A DNA stretch of 64,000 nt from assembly GCA_944472155.2 (NCBI GenBank), contig OX235279.1, forward strand, positions 56,207,564 to 56,271,563, written 5' to 3'. Made by a program: the position numbers and the translations under genes. Every line of letters starts with the position of its first letter. Position 1 is the stretch's first letter. Positions 35,904 to 47,200 of the stretch are shown piece by piece. Source of the stretch: Trichobilharzia szidati. Its lineage: Eukaryota > Platyhelminthes > Trematoda > Strigeidida > Schistosomatidae. The notes beneath the pieces are model-generated. The model searched no databases. It worked only from the letters and a program-made list of their open reading frames with translations, and had not been told where the DNA came from.

Positions 35904-36955
35904 ATTGTTTGTGAGGCAGGTTACTTAAATATATGGTTCATGCAATGATTATTTGGTATACCGAGTATGCTTCCTGTACATTTCGGCAACTGGCCTGTGG
36001 GAAATTTCTTTGCAGCTTGCTGGCAACCTGTACTAGGTTGTAAATTTTCTGGTCAGCTGTTCTATAGCACCTATTTCTGTTGCAAGAACCTAAGAATATC
36101 GTTGATATTGAATTCGTGCTTCTGCACCTTTATGTATTTTGATTGCTAAAAGTCAATGGAATCCATAGATACAAGCAAAATTAGTGTTCATATATGGACA
36201 AATATTGCATCACTTCCTATGAACACTTGCAACATTCGCTGTTTTCCGCCAAAATTTTTAACTGAGTTAAGTGCCGACTACAACATATTACAGTACTTTG
36301 CTAGATTTGAATAGCTTAAACATCGTCGTGATCAGGTACGTAAGGAAATCTGAGGTGTGCGTCATTTTGTCCTATTATTGTGTTTGCTTTCATAAACTTC
36401 CCGCTATTGCCATTATCCTGAAGCTACATTATGTGCGTTTGCGCAACGACAATTTGCAGAATTATCTTGGAATCATGTATTCGTAATGTCCAACATTTTT
36501 AAATGCTATGGACCTGTGGTTTAGAAGCAGTTGCTACATCCGCTTATGTCAAAAGTATTGACTGATTTAATCGCACACTAATATAAACTACTAGCAAATT
36601 TTACCGTGTTAACTCGTTAATTATTATATTAATAGTAATATGTATACATCCTGCGAACCCTTGGTTTCTTTTTTTAGCTACTCGGTAATTTCGGCTACAT
36701 CATGGGGTTCGTTGCTGAAGAAAGTGGTTTCCAGTATTGTTGATTTTGTATTGTATGTTAAATCACTTATAAAGGTATTCCCTATTCCTCAAATGTATAT
36801 TCTACTTGTTAATAGTGAATATTAACTTTTGCAAATGCCGTGAGCAACAAAGTTTATGAAATTAAGATCATGTGTTATATTGAGTAATGCACTTAGAAGA
36901 GACGTTCGCCTTTGAGTTATATTGTCGTTAATATCCAGTACATTTCTGTTGTTGT
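35904..36955 (-). promoter_or_regulatory. presumed upstream region of the eIF3e-like gene (left copy)
   Basis: This is about 1 kb of unique DNA upstream of the first recognisable coding block, inside the duplicated arm. Short open frames (60-71 codons) are not convincing. I did not identify a TATA box or start site. The role is inferred only from position. Confidence 0.3.
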
Positions 36956-36959
36956 GACG

Positions 36960-38430
36960 AATTTTTAGCAGTAATTACTATCATTACCTACAAGTCGGGA
37001 GGATGGTGTATAACGAAGCATACTAGTGCAGTAGTCAAAGGTAAGAACTACCTATTAAGGTTGAGACATGTGCTTACATTATGTGAAATTGTTAATTCCA
37101 TAAGTGATAAAGTTATTAACATCGTTCACATGCGAACAGTTAAAGTAATGAATTTAGAAGTAATAGTAACTTGTTTATCGTTGAAGGGATTTTTTGATTG
37201 ATAGGAACAAAGGTGGGACAGTATAATTGAATCCATGGATAAGCAATAAGAACTGGCCAGTATGCACATATTTTGAAGTTAAACACAATCGGGCAAAGTA
37301 TTTCGAAGACAACAGTATAGCAGTCTCCTGAAACTACTAACTTAGTGAGTAACTAAAGTTGTCTTTGAACTAAGAGTGAAAGTAAACGGCTTGATATGCA
37401 TAGTGATTATTATTCACTTACAGAAGAATAAGTGTATCCAAACACTAATTCTGTCTTTTGAATAACGTAGCTACATGGCGTTTACTTTTAGTCTTGAATT
37501 ACTAAGTAAAGGTGGACATACCTAAAAGTTTCTCGATATAAAGGTTAAATTTGTACCAAAGTAAGTAAATATGTTCGCATCTAGAAAATATTTAGATTTG
37601 GAGTTCTTTCCTACTTCCACGGCACCAACTGACTCACTATTTACAGTGACAAAGTAAAACAGTGTGCTCCTGTCTTCTAGATATCGTAGTGTACCGTGAA
37701 GGAAGAACTACATCCATAAGTTTATAAGATTAAACGCATGATATTGATTCAAAACTAGGTAACTATGGTTTCCAGCCACAGAACACACCACGCTACAATC
37801 TATCGCGTCAATTAATGTGACGCTAGTTAAGACTAGAGAAGAAAAATCCACTTAAAGTGTTCCTTAAAATTATGTACATTCTGTAATTATAGGCGAACTA
37901 GGAAGCGCGCCATTACATATATGCGAAAAATAATTGAGCGTACAAGGCAAGGTCGATTGAAAGAAATACTTTCTCGATATAACCCAGGGTTCACGTGAAG
38001 TAACACATGTCTACATCTCTGCAGGTGCGTCTGTGTAAGGCATCACATTTCGCCAGGCTTTCGTCTATATGACTCCGTGGGACACTTTCATATTTCGCGA
38101 ATGCTCAGTGCATGAATTCTACTCGTACTAGCAAAAATTTTGTGACACAAAGAATATCCTGGAGGGAGGTGGTACTGTGTTACAATAGAGTTCTTCAGTT
38201 TACAGGTAGGCCACACGTGTAATAATATCAGCATTACTCCTTTTAGTTGAAAAGGAAATTCGACTGTGTCACCGATGCTTTTGGCTGAATTCCTCAATAC
38301 TAGGTATTGTGCCCTGTGAAGGTTCAGTGAAGAGACCCTGCAAGGAGATATTGCAGCTTCGCCGAAAATTGAACAGAAGCATTTCACTTATACAAGATGT
38401 AAGCAGTAATGAATACATTATTAACTAATG
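36960..38430. other. left part of the spacer between the inverted arms
   Basis: Unique sequence with no recognised gene. A 99-codon minus frame (38387-38088) has no known motif. Confidence 0.4.
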
Positions 38431-38449
38431 AAAACAAAACACATAGATC

Positions 38450-39096
38450 AGCGAAGAGTCTCTTTTCGGCGAATTCATCTTCTTAGCTGTACAATCGCAA
38501 ATATATATGCATTGTTTTGTATGTATGTGTACATTAAGTTTGTCAAACAAAGTTACAATCGGTTAAGGTTAATTTTAACTAAACAAGTGAAGGTTGGTAA
38601 TACAGGTCAAGAAAATTAAGTGTTAGTGAAACTAGGGTAGTAACAAAGGTGATGAGTTGTCACAAACAGTTGTAATAATAATAGTGAGTTTTACTCAGGA
38701 TGCACATAGAAACAAAGTAGAAATTATGTAAGAGATCTAAGTGGATACAAGAATTACAATTGCTTAAGGTTATTTTAACTACACAGGTAAAGGTTGGTAA
38801 TATAAGTCAAGACAATTAAGTGTTAGTGAAACTAGGGTAGTAACAAAGGTGATGAGTTGTCACAAACAGTTGTTAAAAGAAGTTATGCAATAATAATATG
38901 AATATTTTGATGAGTGAGTTTTACTCAGGATGCACATAGAAACGAAGTAGATAATACGAAACTATGTAAGAGATCTAAGTGAATACAAGAATTATAAGCA
39001 ACTAAGGAACAGGCAAAGAAACAAAATTAAGTTATCAAAATAAAATAAAAACTCAAACAAAAAATCAAAACATTGTTACCAGGAGAGTAGAAGTGG
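38450..39096 (-). mobile_element. PLE 3' untranslated region with a 200-bp tandem duplication
   Basis: The PLE terminal block (agcgaagagtctcttttc...gctgtacaatcg) is at 38452-38505. Two direct units of about 200 bases start at about 38573 and 38772. Each contains aaggttggtaata, then tgttagtgaaactagggta, then tgagttttactcaggatgc. This is the 3' tail of the endonuclease ORF at 39097-39603. Confidence 0.7.
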
Positions 39097-39603
39097 TTAA
39101 GTAATCTTCTTTTGTATGCACAGCTCCGGTTTTTCCATGTGAATGGCTAGAGCTTCAGAGATACAAAGGAGACGAAACCGTATTGCCTTTGACATGTTGT
39201 TCTTGACTCGGTAGATTACTTTGAAGGAGGCGTTCGTTGAAATGCAATGATCAGTGCTGACCAGGTGTTCAATTATCGCACTCCTTATTGCACCCGTATT
39301 GCCTTTTCGCAACCATGCTGGATAGTGTTCTTGAATCCTCTTGGACAGGATGCGCGTCGAACGACCGATGTACCTGGCTCCACAGCAGCAGGCGAACTGG
39401 TATATGCACATAGAAGTAGCCAGATGCGGGATCTTGTCCTTGAGGCTTCTGCAGATTAGTGGGCGACTGGAGAACACTATTCTTAGCGTTGCTGCAAAGA
39501 ATGTTCTTTTCAGAGATGATGTGATCCTTCTCTTGAGAATATCGCTTGCTAAATCTCCCTTGAAATCCAAGTTCATGTAGATTTTCTTTTTAGGCGCAGT
39601 CAA
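39097..39603 (-). CDS. Penelope-like element GIY-YIG endonuclease, uninterrupted frame
   Basis: This is a 168-codon frame. An N-terminal basic region (LKRRITSSLKRTFFAATLR) and a Cys-containing linker precede MCIYQFACCCGARYIGRST, the GIY and YIG halves. Then come the conserved Arg in STRILSKRI, QEHYPAWL, the Glu in AIIEHLVSTDH, and LCIQKKIT at the end. The ORF is open from first Met to stop, but upstream sequence turns at once into an inverted copy of the element's own 3' tail (39597-39714), so the RT half is missing. Its sister copy is at 21168-21734. Confidence 0.8.
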   Translation of the reverse strand: MTAPKKKIYMNLDFKGDLASDILKRRITSSLKRTFFAATLRIVFSSRPLICRSLKDKIPHLATSMCIYQFACCCGARYIGRSTRILSKRIQEHYPAWLRKGNTGAIRSAIIEHLVSTDHCISTNASFKVIYRVKNNMSKAIRFRLLCISEALAIHMEKPELCIQKKIT

Positions 39604-39714
39604 TTGTCTTGACTTATATTACCAACCTTTACCTGTGTAGTTAAAATAACCTTAAGCAATTGTAATTCTTGTATCCAGTTAGATCTCTTACATAATTTCT
39701 ACTTTGTTTGGATT
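39597..39714. repeat. inverted copy of the PLE 3' tail joined to the ORF start
   Basis: The reverse complement of this block matches 38705-38815 with one mismatch seen (aactgg for agtgg). It sits immediately upstream (minus sense) of the endonuclease frame at 39603, so the truncated element is capped by an inverted piece of itself. Confidence 0.8.
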
Positions 39715-40252
39715 TCATTCGCCATCAGTCTTGTTTTGTGATCTGACCAGTTGTGGTGAGCCTGTTTAAGGTTCTTTGGATGCGGTTGTTTAATGTTAAT
39801 ATGGGATTTGTTGGAAGCCTTTGATATGTTTATTTGTATTGTTGTCTTTATAACTGACATCATAATGTGTTATAATCTCATTCTTTAATCTTAGTTTCAC
39901 AATTTATTAGCAAACTAGATACTATTATCTAATCACTATGAGACAGTAGTTATTTTTCCCTTCTACCCATACAAACATACACGTTTTATTTACACATTTA
40001 CAATAATTGACTACATATACTATATAAACACTTGCACGAATATATACTTGTTATTTATTCGTGTGGTCACCTTGATTACTATCCACTAATCCATAAGTCC
40101 ATAAAGGATGTAGTCATCTCTTATTACACCAAGTTTACATCACAAAATAATTACTTTTATTTAATTTTGAAGAGTTGGTTTTGTAGGGATTTGATTCGTT
40201 TTTCAAGTTTGATCACAGACTGATACCAGTTAGAGAATTATTGAAAGCCAGG

Positions 40253-40305
40253 GAGTACTGGACAGCTGTTTCGTCCTAGTTTGAGACTCACCAGCAGTAT
40301 TATTT
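40253..40305 (-). ncRNA. hammerhead ribozyme-like motif, Sm-alpha type, in the PLE tail
   Basis: The minus strand gives helix I TACTG/CAGTA, core CTGGTGA (A6 to G), helix II GTCTC...GGAC, then GAAAC-AGCTGTC. It is the mirror of 54738-54781. The core change probably prevents cleavage. Confidence 0.65.
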
Positions 40306-40347
40306 ACTGGATGACGTTTCGAACAAAATTTATTGTTCATAATCATA

Positions 40348-40845
40348 TCAATTGTAGTCACACGACTTCGAAACTTGCGTTTTATAGTTTTCTTTGTTCT
40401 CTCCTATTTGTCGTAGAAGTAGTAGAATTTTCCAGATATCTGGGACAGGTGTTGAATCATTCCTATTACACGTATTTGCAGTTGATTCGATAAACAAAGC
40501 TTCTGTTACCAATCTCTCCCTCCACCCTGTGACATTAGATTTTAAAACTGTCATCCTACCCATCCATCCTATTGTATGGTTGTGTTTAACTCCATGTGGT
40601 GCTATAGCTGAACTATTATCTAGATTTCTTATCTTATTTCGGTCAACTAATCTAGATTTTGCTAGGTTTTTATGCTCGGCTAGTCTGACTGCCCCTGTTC
40701 TACTAGTTTGACCTATGCATTTGACCTGACAATCATTCCGGCAGGGTATTAGATAAACTAAATTGTTTTGTTTTAAAGGCTCCACAGGATCCTTTAACTG
40801 ACAAAGCTTGTTTGTAATTGAGTTTGTGGGTGGTTTGAATGCCAC
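40348..40845 (-). CDS. Penelope-like GIY-YIG endonuclease domain (165 codons)
   Basis: Motifs: NNLVYLIPCRNDCQVKCIGQ (GIY half and YIG half as CIGQTSR), RTGAVRLAEHKN with the conserved Arg and His region, a Cys pair flanking the first motif, and VTEALFIE providing the late Glu. The frame is open upstream of the chosen Met through EGTSETLHRILNKAG, which is the linker joining RT to nuclease in the related copy at 60.1-61.7 kb. It belongs to a 5'-truncated PLE, so it is probably not expressed on its own. Confidence 0.8.
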   Translation of the reverse strand: MAFKPPTNSITNKLCQLKDPVEPLKQNNLVYLIPCRNDCQVKCIGQTSRTGAVRLAEHKNLAKSRLVDRNKIRNLDNSSAIAPHGVKHNHTIGWMGRMTVLKSNVTGWRERLVTEALFIESTANTCNRNDSTPVPDIWKILLLLRQIGENKENYKTQVSKSCDYN

Positions 40846-40949
40846 TTTTATTCCTGCCTTGTTAGGAATTCTGTGTAAGGTTTCCGAGGTTCCTTCCCTG
40901 TATGGAATTACTACTGATGATTTAGATTCCTTGTTGATAAAATTTCGTT

Positions 40950-42001
40950 ACAACAACAGAAATGTACTGGATATTAACGACAATATAACTCAAAGGCGAA
41001 CGTCTCTTCTAAGTGCATTACTCAATATAACACATGATCTTAATTTCATAAACTTTGTTGCTCACGGCATTTGCAAAAGTTAATATTCACTATTAACAAG
41101 TAGAATATACATTTGAGGAATAGGGAATACCTTTATAAGTGATTTAACATACAATACAAAATCAACAATACTGGAAACCACTTTCTTCAGCAACGAACCC
41201 CATGATGTAGCCGAAATTACCGAGTAGCTAAAAAAAGAAACCAAGGGTTCGCAGGATGTATACATATTACTATTAATATAATAATTAACGAGTTAACACG
41301 GTAAAATTTGCTAGTAGTTTATATTAGTGTGCGATTAAATCAGTCAATACTTTTGACATAAGCGGATGTAGCAACTGCTTCTAAACCACAGGTCCATAGC
41401 ATTTAAAAATGTTGGACATTACGAATACATGATTCCAAGATAATTCTGCAAATTGTCGTTGCGCAAACGCACATAATGTAGCTTCAGGATAATGGCAATA
41501 GCGGGAAGTTTATGAAAGCAAACACAATAATAGGACAAAATGACGCACACCTCAGATTTCCTTACGTACCTGATCACGACGATGTTTAAGCTATTCAAAT
41601 CTAGCAAAGTACTGTAATATGTTGTAGTCGGCACTTAACTCAGTTAAAAATTTTGGCGGAAAACAGCGAATGTTGCAAGTGTTCATAGGAAGTGATGCAA
41701 TATTTGTCCATATATGAACACTAATTTTGCTTGTATCTATGGATTCCATTGACTTTTAGCAATCAAAATACATAAAGGTGCAGAAGCACGAATTCAATAT
41801 CAACGATATTCTTAGGTTCTTGCAACAGAAATAGGTGCTATAGAACAGCTGACCAGAAAATTTACAACCTAGTACAGGTTGCCAGCAAGCTGCAAAGAAA
41901 TTTCCCACAGGCCAGTTGCCGAAATGTACAGGAAGCATACTCGGTATACCAAATAATCATTGCATGAACCATATATTTAAGTAACCTGCCTCACAAACAA
42001 T
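40950..42001 (+). promoter_or_regulatory. presumed upstream region of the duplicated eIF3e-like gene
   Basis: Mirror of 35904-36955. It contains no recognised coding sequence. The regulatory role is inferred from position. Confidence 0.3.
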
Positions 42002-42623
42002 ATGTCCATGCTTGGGAACAATACCAAACAACAATTTTCATATAAATTGACTCAACGAGGACCAAATAAGCACCAAAATCACGTCAACTGCATTTACCCA
42101 CACAAAATAACGAAAGCAAGCCCCAATTCGAATCAACCAAACCGTGCAAATGCCGACAAAGTGAAGCTAGTTGCGCCACTTCAAGCAGGGAAAATGCCAT
42201 ATAATCGCCCAATTTTGCCACTATTGGAGTATATTTCTGTTAAACATATACATCGTTTGGGCCTGTTTATTGTCGGATATGCGATGACAAAAGCCTTTTA
42301 AAGACCAAATTAAGAGTTCTCTTGGGTACTTCAGTGGTTGATTATGCTGCAGACACTTATTGGTCTACGTACGATACCTAGCATGCTCAAGTTTAGTACC
42401 AAATCTACTCTTATCTGTCGCAGAACTTCATGACAAGGGGGAAAACCTTTTGGAAAGTATTCGAGATATGGAGGTGAAATTGGGTCACATTATGGTTATC
42501 CTTATCCAGGAGACAATGAATGAGGTTGAACAGCGCAAAAACGAAAAACATTTGCTGACTAGTCTGGAAGATGAGTATAGATATAAACCAGCGACGCTTA
42601 ACAATATGCCTGTTGCAGCACAT
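42002..42623 (+). pseudogene. eIF3e: eIF3e-like 5' coding region, right copy (partial duplicate)
   Basis: Same three blocks as the left copy: 42157-42253 (PLLEYISVKHIH), 42283-42378 (KSLLKTKLRVLLGTSVVDY) and 42420-42623 (AELHDKGENLLESIRD, then TMNEVEQRKNEKHLL). They end before the donor GTATTA at 42624. Two residues of the leader differ from the left copy (Val/Ala and Ser/Asn). The 29-base insertion at 42254-42282 and the stop at 42379-42381 are shared with the left copy. The downstream exon (31475-31623 equivalent) is absent, because the duplication ends within the intronic RTE. A transcript from here could only give a truncated product. Confidence 0.65.
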
Positions 42624-42689
42624 GTATTATTATTATATTATTATTATATTATGTATTATTATTATATTATGTATTATTATTATATTATT

Positions 42690-44225
42690 ATTGTTCCCTT
42701 GGGTTCAGAGGGGAACATAGAGCTTCAACAACACATCTCCACTTTCTTCTATTTTCCGCCGTCCTCTTCACCTGAGTCCACGACTGACCATAATCTCTCA
42801 TTTCTTCCTCACACAACCTCCTCCATGTCACCCTCAATGAGACGAACCACTCGTCGCTTCCCATTTGGATTCCAGTCGAGTGATGGCCTGGCGCGCAATG
42901 TCATTCAACGGTCTCCTCAATGTATACCCGATCAATCCATCTCCATTTTCTCCTACATATTTTTTGAGCGATTGGCTCTTGGTTGGTTCGCACCCATAGT
43001 TCCTTGTTGTTAATTCCTTCTGACCATTTGATCTTGAATTTGAAGCCAGCGAAGGCAGCTGATGATGAAAGTCTACAACTTGTTGGAAATTCATTATAGA
43101 TAAGATTTTATTTTGATAAATCACACAGTGTTATACAGTAACATTAACTGATGACGTTTTGAGCACAATTTATTGCTCATAATCATATCAAGTTACTCAC
43201 ACAACTTTTTGCTTCACTTATATACATGAGTGAAATTGATTAGACATTTGAATAAAAATTAATATTGGATAATGTACATTCAGAAATAATAATATGAGTG
43301 TTATTGATCAAATACAATTAGATGGGAAATAAGAGATTTTTTTATAGTAAAACTAAGTAACTTGTTAGAATGTTATGATGTACGTGAATTGAAAGAGAAT
43401 TTTAAGATTATTTATTACACTTGCTGGAAATCCTTTTCGTGACAAACACGCCAAGTTTTCGATCCATATACAAGAACTGATTGACTTCACATATGTGTTG
43501 AAAGTCCGAATCTTATTCTTTATGCTGAGTTAGTGCAGAAGATTTCCAAACTGGTTTCCGGTTGATGAAGGTGTGTCTTGTCCTTCTGAATCAGCCTTTG
43601 ACATCTTCATCCGTTCCGCCTGCCTGTGGTTGAAACGATGCTGCCTAGGTGAGTGCGGAAAGTAACCTCTGTCAAATCTCTCCCGTTGATGGTGATTGGT
43701 GCTGGTTGTTGTCGCTGTTGATTCGTTGGTTATCTTCATCATCTCCGTCTTCTCTGTGTTCACCCGGAGTCCTACCTTCGCTTACAGGCTCCTCAGCCAG
43801 TTTGTTGGCTTTCGCCTGCTTCTAAGTCTTCGAGTTTGTCTGACATTAGACATAAATCATCCACTCGCGAAATCCAGATCTTCTAGAATCTTATCATCGG
43901 TGATCCAACGTACTCCTGTCTTCTCACTCCCCATGCACAGTCTGACGCATGATCCAGTCCACCACAATTAAGAATATCATCGGTGATAATACTCGGCCTT
44001 TACCTACTACTGCATTCACTTCAAATGTAGGCTTCATTGAGTTTTCCCTTGTTGATCACCTGACACGCGGCGTTGTCAATATAGCTGTTGAATGAGGTCG
44101 ATAAGGACTTGAGCACTGCACGCCGTAGTGTTGGAGCGGTTCCCAAAATACTCCTCGGTCAACGCTGTCGAAGGCGTTTTCGAAGTCGATGAAGGAAGAT
44201 GAGGTGGAGGTTTGACCGACATTCT
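42690..44225 (-). mobile_element. 3' half of RTE copy B in the right arm
   Basis: Mirror of 33680-35215, with the nested solo PLE terminal repeat at 43090-43418. It is truncated at 44225 by the duplication boundary. Confidence 0.88.
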
Positions 44226-44229
44226 GTCC

Positions 44230-47200
44230 TTCGTTTTACATGATTGGGTTTTAAGAAAAAGTGTTTTTTAAATACCTGTAGGTTAACCTAATTTATAGCA
44301 GAGGTTATTGCCTTGATCATCTTAGTATGAATATGAATAGTAAGTTGGTAATCTGACATAAAACTTTTCTGATCTGTGTCTATTTGAAAATATGTGATGA
44401 TGTTGATTAATAAATGTGTAAAACGTGGTCACTGTGTTATAATGTATTTCCATATTAGTTTGTTTATTAGACATGTCAAACAGTGAAACAGTATTGTTTA
44501 CTGGATGACGTTTCAATGTTGATTTTACTACTCCTTAGTAACTTTACACCAGTACATTTATCTAATCACACTGTTAAATTAGAACAGAGTAAACATAATT
44601 TTAATAAAAATCCACTTTATATTCTATTGAAAGAATTACTGAATATAATAAACCAAAGAATTGTTTAGCATATCATCCGTATATGTATATGTTCTCCCCG
44701 TTATTTCTTTGAGGTGGTGTTTAGGTCGTATTGGAAAATACTAAAATACTTCAACCTGGGATATTACAGGAAATAGAATTATGCAACATCAGAAGTAAAA
44801 CAATAGTGGTAACTGATTTGTTTAAATAATCTACCATCTCATTAGACTGTATGAATTAGACAGAACCTAAAGGAACACCAGTAATTTACTGGTAGACTTA
44901 ATGAATATATCATGCTTTGCATCTTATCATTATAAGAATGCAGTATCTAGATTTTGGAAACAAAAGATTGAAAAAACTTAACACTAGCACATTTTGAGGT
45001 GAGAATTAGGACAGATATTGCTACGTACGGTACACATGACTCATCTTATAAAGTTGGTTGAAGAAAGGCTTCAAAAGTGAGTCACTTATCAAATAAACGA
45101 AGATAAGTTTATGCTTTACCTTGCAGAAGGACATATAAAAGCAGCGAAATCGATCAGTGTTTACAGTGCAATCGCAACAAGTAAAATTTCTCATTATAAG
45201 TTATTTACACATTTTAAGTCCCTAAGAAGGCACTTGAGTGAATTTTATCTTACCTACAGTCACTGTTTTTCTGTGGACTTATTTTAAACTTATTTCAGCT
45301 TATTAAGAACTCTGTTGATAAGCTACTAGATTAATTGATCAGAAAAGCATCTTAGTAGTAAAAGCTTTATTTATGCTTTGTGAAAAAGAAGAAACAAATC
45401 TTAAACGGTAACTGTTCATGTATCGTTTCATTATTTATGCATTCTACTAACACATATTCATTAACATGCACATCTTTCGAAAAATTTTGTGACATTTAAG
45501 CATCTTGATTCATTAAAAAAATTAAGATGGTTTTCAGTAATCCGATTGTGTCTTAGTTGTTTTTCTTTTAACTACTGAATGCTGTTTACTTTTATAAATT
45601 TGTCCAATAGTCCTATTAGTAAGACTGAATCAAGTTGCCAGAAATTCTTAAGAATGAAAGGTTGTTAAATATTGATCTCCTTTCTTAACTATGCTTGTAA
45701 CCGCAATGCTTATTGATAAGGGTTTATGATGCTGAAAGCATGTGGATAATGCTGGTCCAAAATGTCTGAAAACCGTGACTGTATACCCGTAGTACTCAAA
45801 AAATGAAATATATATGTAGGGAGTCTGAAGTCCCCTAAAACGATGACGCTAACATCAAGGGGAATGAAGAAAAAGTAACTTCACCACTAATCGCTAGCAG
45901 GGAACTCCATGACAGATATTTCGTATTATTTGACACTCATCACAAAATATATTTATATCCGTAGTTAATAGTGATCTTCTCACTGACACTTGAACCCAGA
46001 ACCCATAAATCGAAACTGCGAAGCATTGTCTACTAGGTTAATGAGCCATGAGAACCACGTCATATGCGTCAGGTATAAAGTGTCTTTCGTTGAAGATATT
46101 TTGAATTTTCAACTGATTGGTTCAGTTGAACTAAAAATGCTCAGTCTCCATCGACGTTTCAGTCCCTAGTGCAAGCACTATTACAAATAAAGGATGAAGA
46201 TAAAATGATATAAATAAATTTACTGAATTTATAATCTATTTAAAATAATATGTGTAGTAGGATTCATTCTCAATGGGAATCTGCTAATTCAACGAAACAC
46301 TAAAGCATCCAGTAGAAGAGCCTTATCTGGGACAAAACCTCAGTTCTTCCTTACCAATGCTAAATGTCACCATACCAGTAAATGTAATATTGCAATCGTT
46401 AATGATTCTATACTAAATATTCTACAACAATCTGATTATTAATTATATTACAACAAACATCCTACTATCCTTTCAGAAGAAGGTTTGAGCCCATATTGTC
46501 ACTAGGTTGAATGTTTTCTCACTTATTATTAAATACAATACTTCAGACAAGTAGTTTTTGTTTATAGGCAGCAGAAATGTTAATACTGACCACATTGGAT
46601 GAGCATAAATTTCAAATGGGAACAGATATTTTACTCAAAGCATTGTTAAGACAAGTGATATAAAATGTTTTCAGAAGTTTGCCTAATACTAGTTACGTAA
46701 ATAAACTCCTCTTCGGCGCAGTGTATTATAAGAAGCAAACAACCTTGACTTGTATTCACTTTGCACACTTTCCTCTTTTTATCCACTCACGCCCAAAAAT
46801 ATCTCACATTCTGTCCTTAGTCATCTTTAAGCCTGAAATAAATGTCCAACACCTTCCTTGCAATATGGTAGTTGAATAGGCTTCCAGTTGATGAATAAAA
46901 ATGTAATATTATGCCATCGTTGGCAAAGAGTTTGCGTCGTTATCACTTATTCATACATTAAGTTGTGTTCAGCCTGATAAGACATTCTGCAGATGTTGGA
47001 AGAACTAATTATTATCTGAATACAAGCATCAAACTTATTCTTGTCTTTTAGTGCAAACTACATCAGTCAGTTATCCATATTAAAGCTTGGAATCTAATAA
47101 AAAGGGAAAAACATTTCGGCATCTTTAATTATAACCGGCAGTTTAAGTGCAGTCGTAAATATTTGCTACAATTGTTTGCTCAAGAATTTTTATGAGATCA

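Larger units (their letters stand above)
33680..36955. repeat. left arm of a 3.28-kb inverted duplication
   Basis: Every position x tested in this arm pairs with 77905 minus x on the opposite strand (for example 33681 with 44224, 36925 with 40980), so there is no net insertion or deletion. I noticed three substitutions, near 33808, 35713 and 35704. The arm contains the 3' half of RTE copy B, a (TAA)n tract, the eIF3e-like 5' coding block and about 1 kb upstream of it. Outside the arm ends the sequences differ. Confidence 0.92.
39838..40935 (-). mobile_element. PLE 3' portion (second family), inverted twin of 54138-55196
   Basis: From the coding part (NKESKSSVVIPYREGTSETL onward) through the GIY-YIG ORF, the hammerhead-like terminus, an Sm-alpha-like hammerhead block and a 3' tail, the sequence is nearly identical to the reverse complement of 54138-55196. 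The 5' truncation is at about 40935, where it meets the right arm of the inverted duplication. Confidence 0.85.
40950..44225. repeat. right arm of the 3.28-kb inverted duplication
   Basis: Reverse complement of 33680-36955. It carries the 5' region and 5' coding block of the eIF3e-like gene on the plus strand, the (TAA)n tract, and the 3' half of the RTE with its nested PLE terminal repeat. It ends inside RTE sequence at 44225, where unique DNA begins. Confidence 0.92.

Noticed and set aside
38088..38387. 99-codon minus frame in the spacer as a gene
   Set aside because: No motif, no splice context and no homologous copy.
45135..45175. TATA-like acatataaaagcag as a core promoter
   Set aside because: No gene, LTR or transcript start could be tied to it in an AT-rich background.
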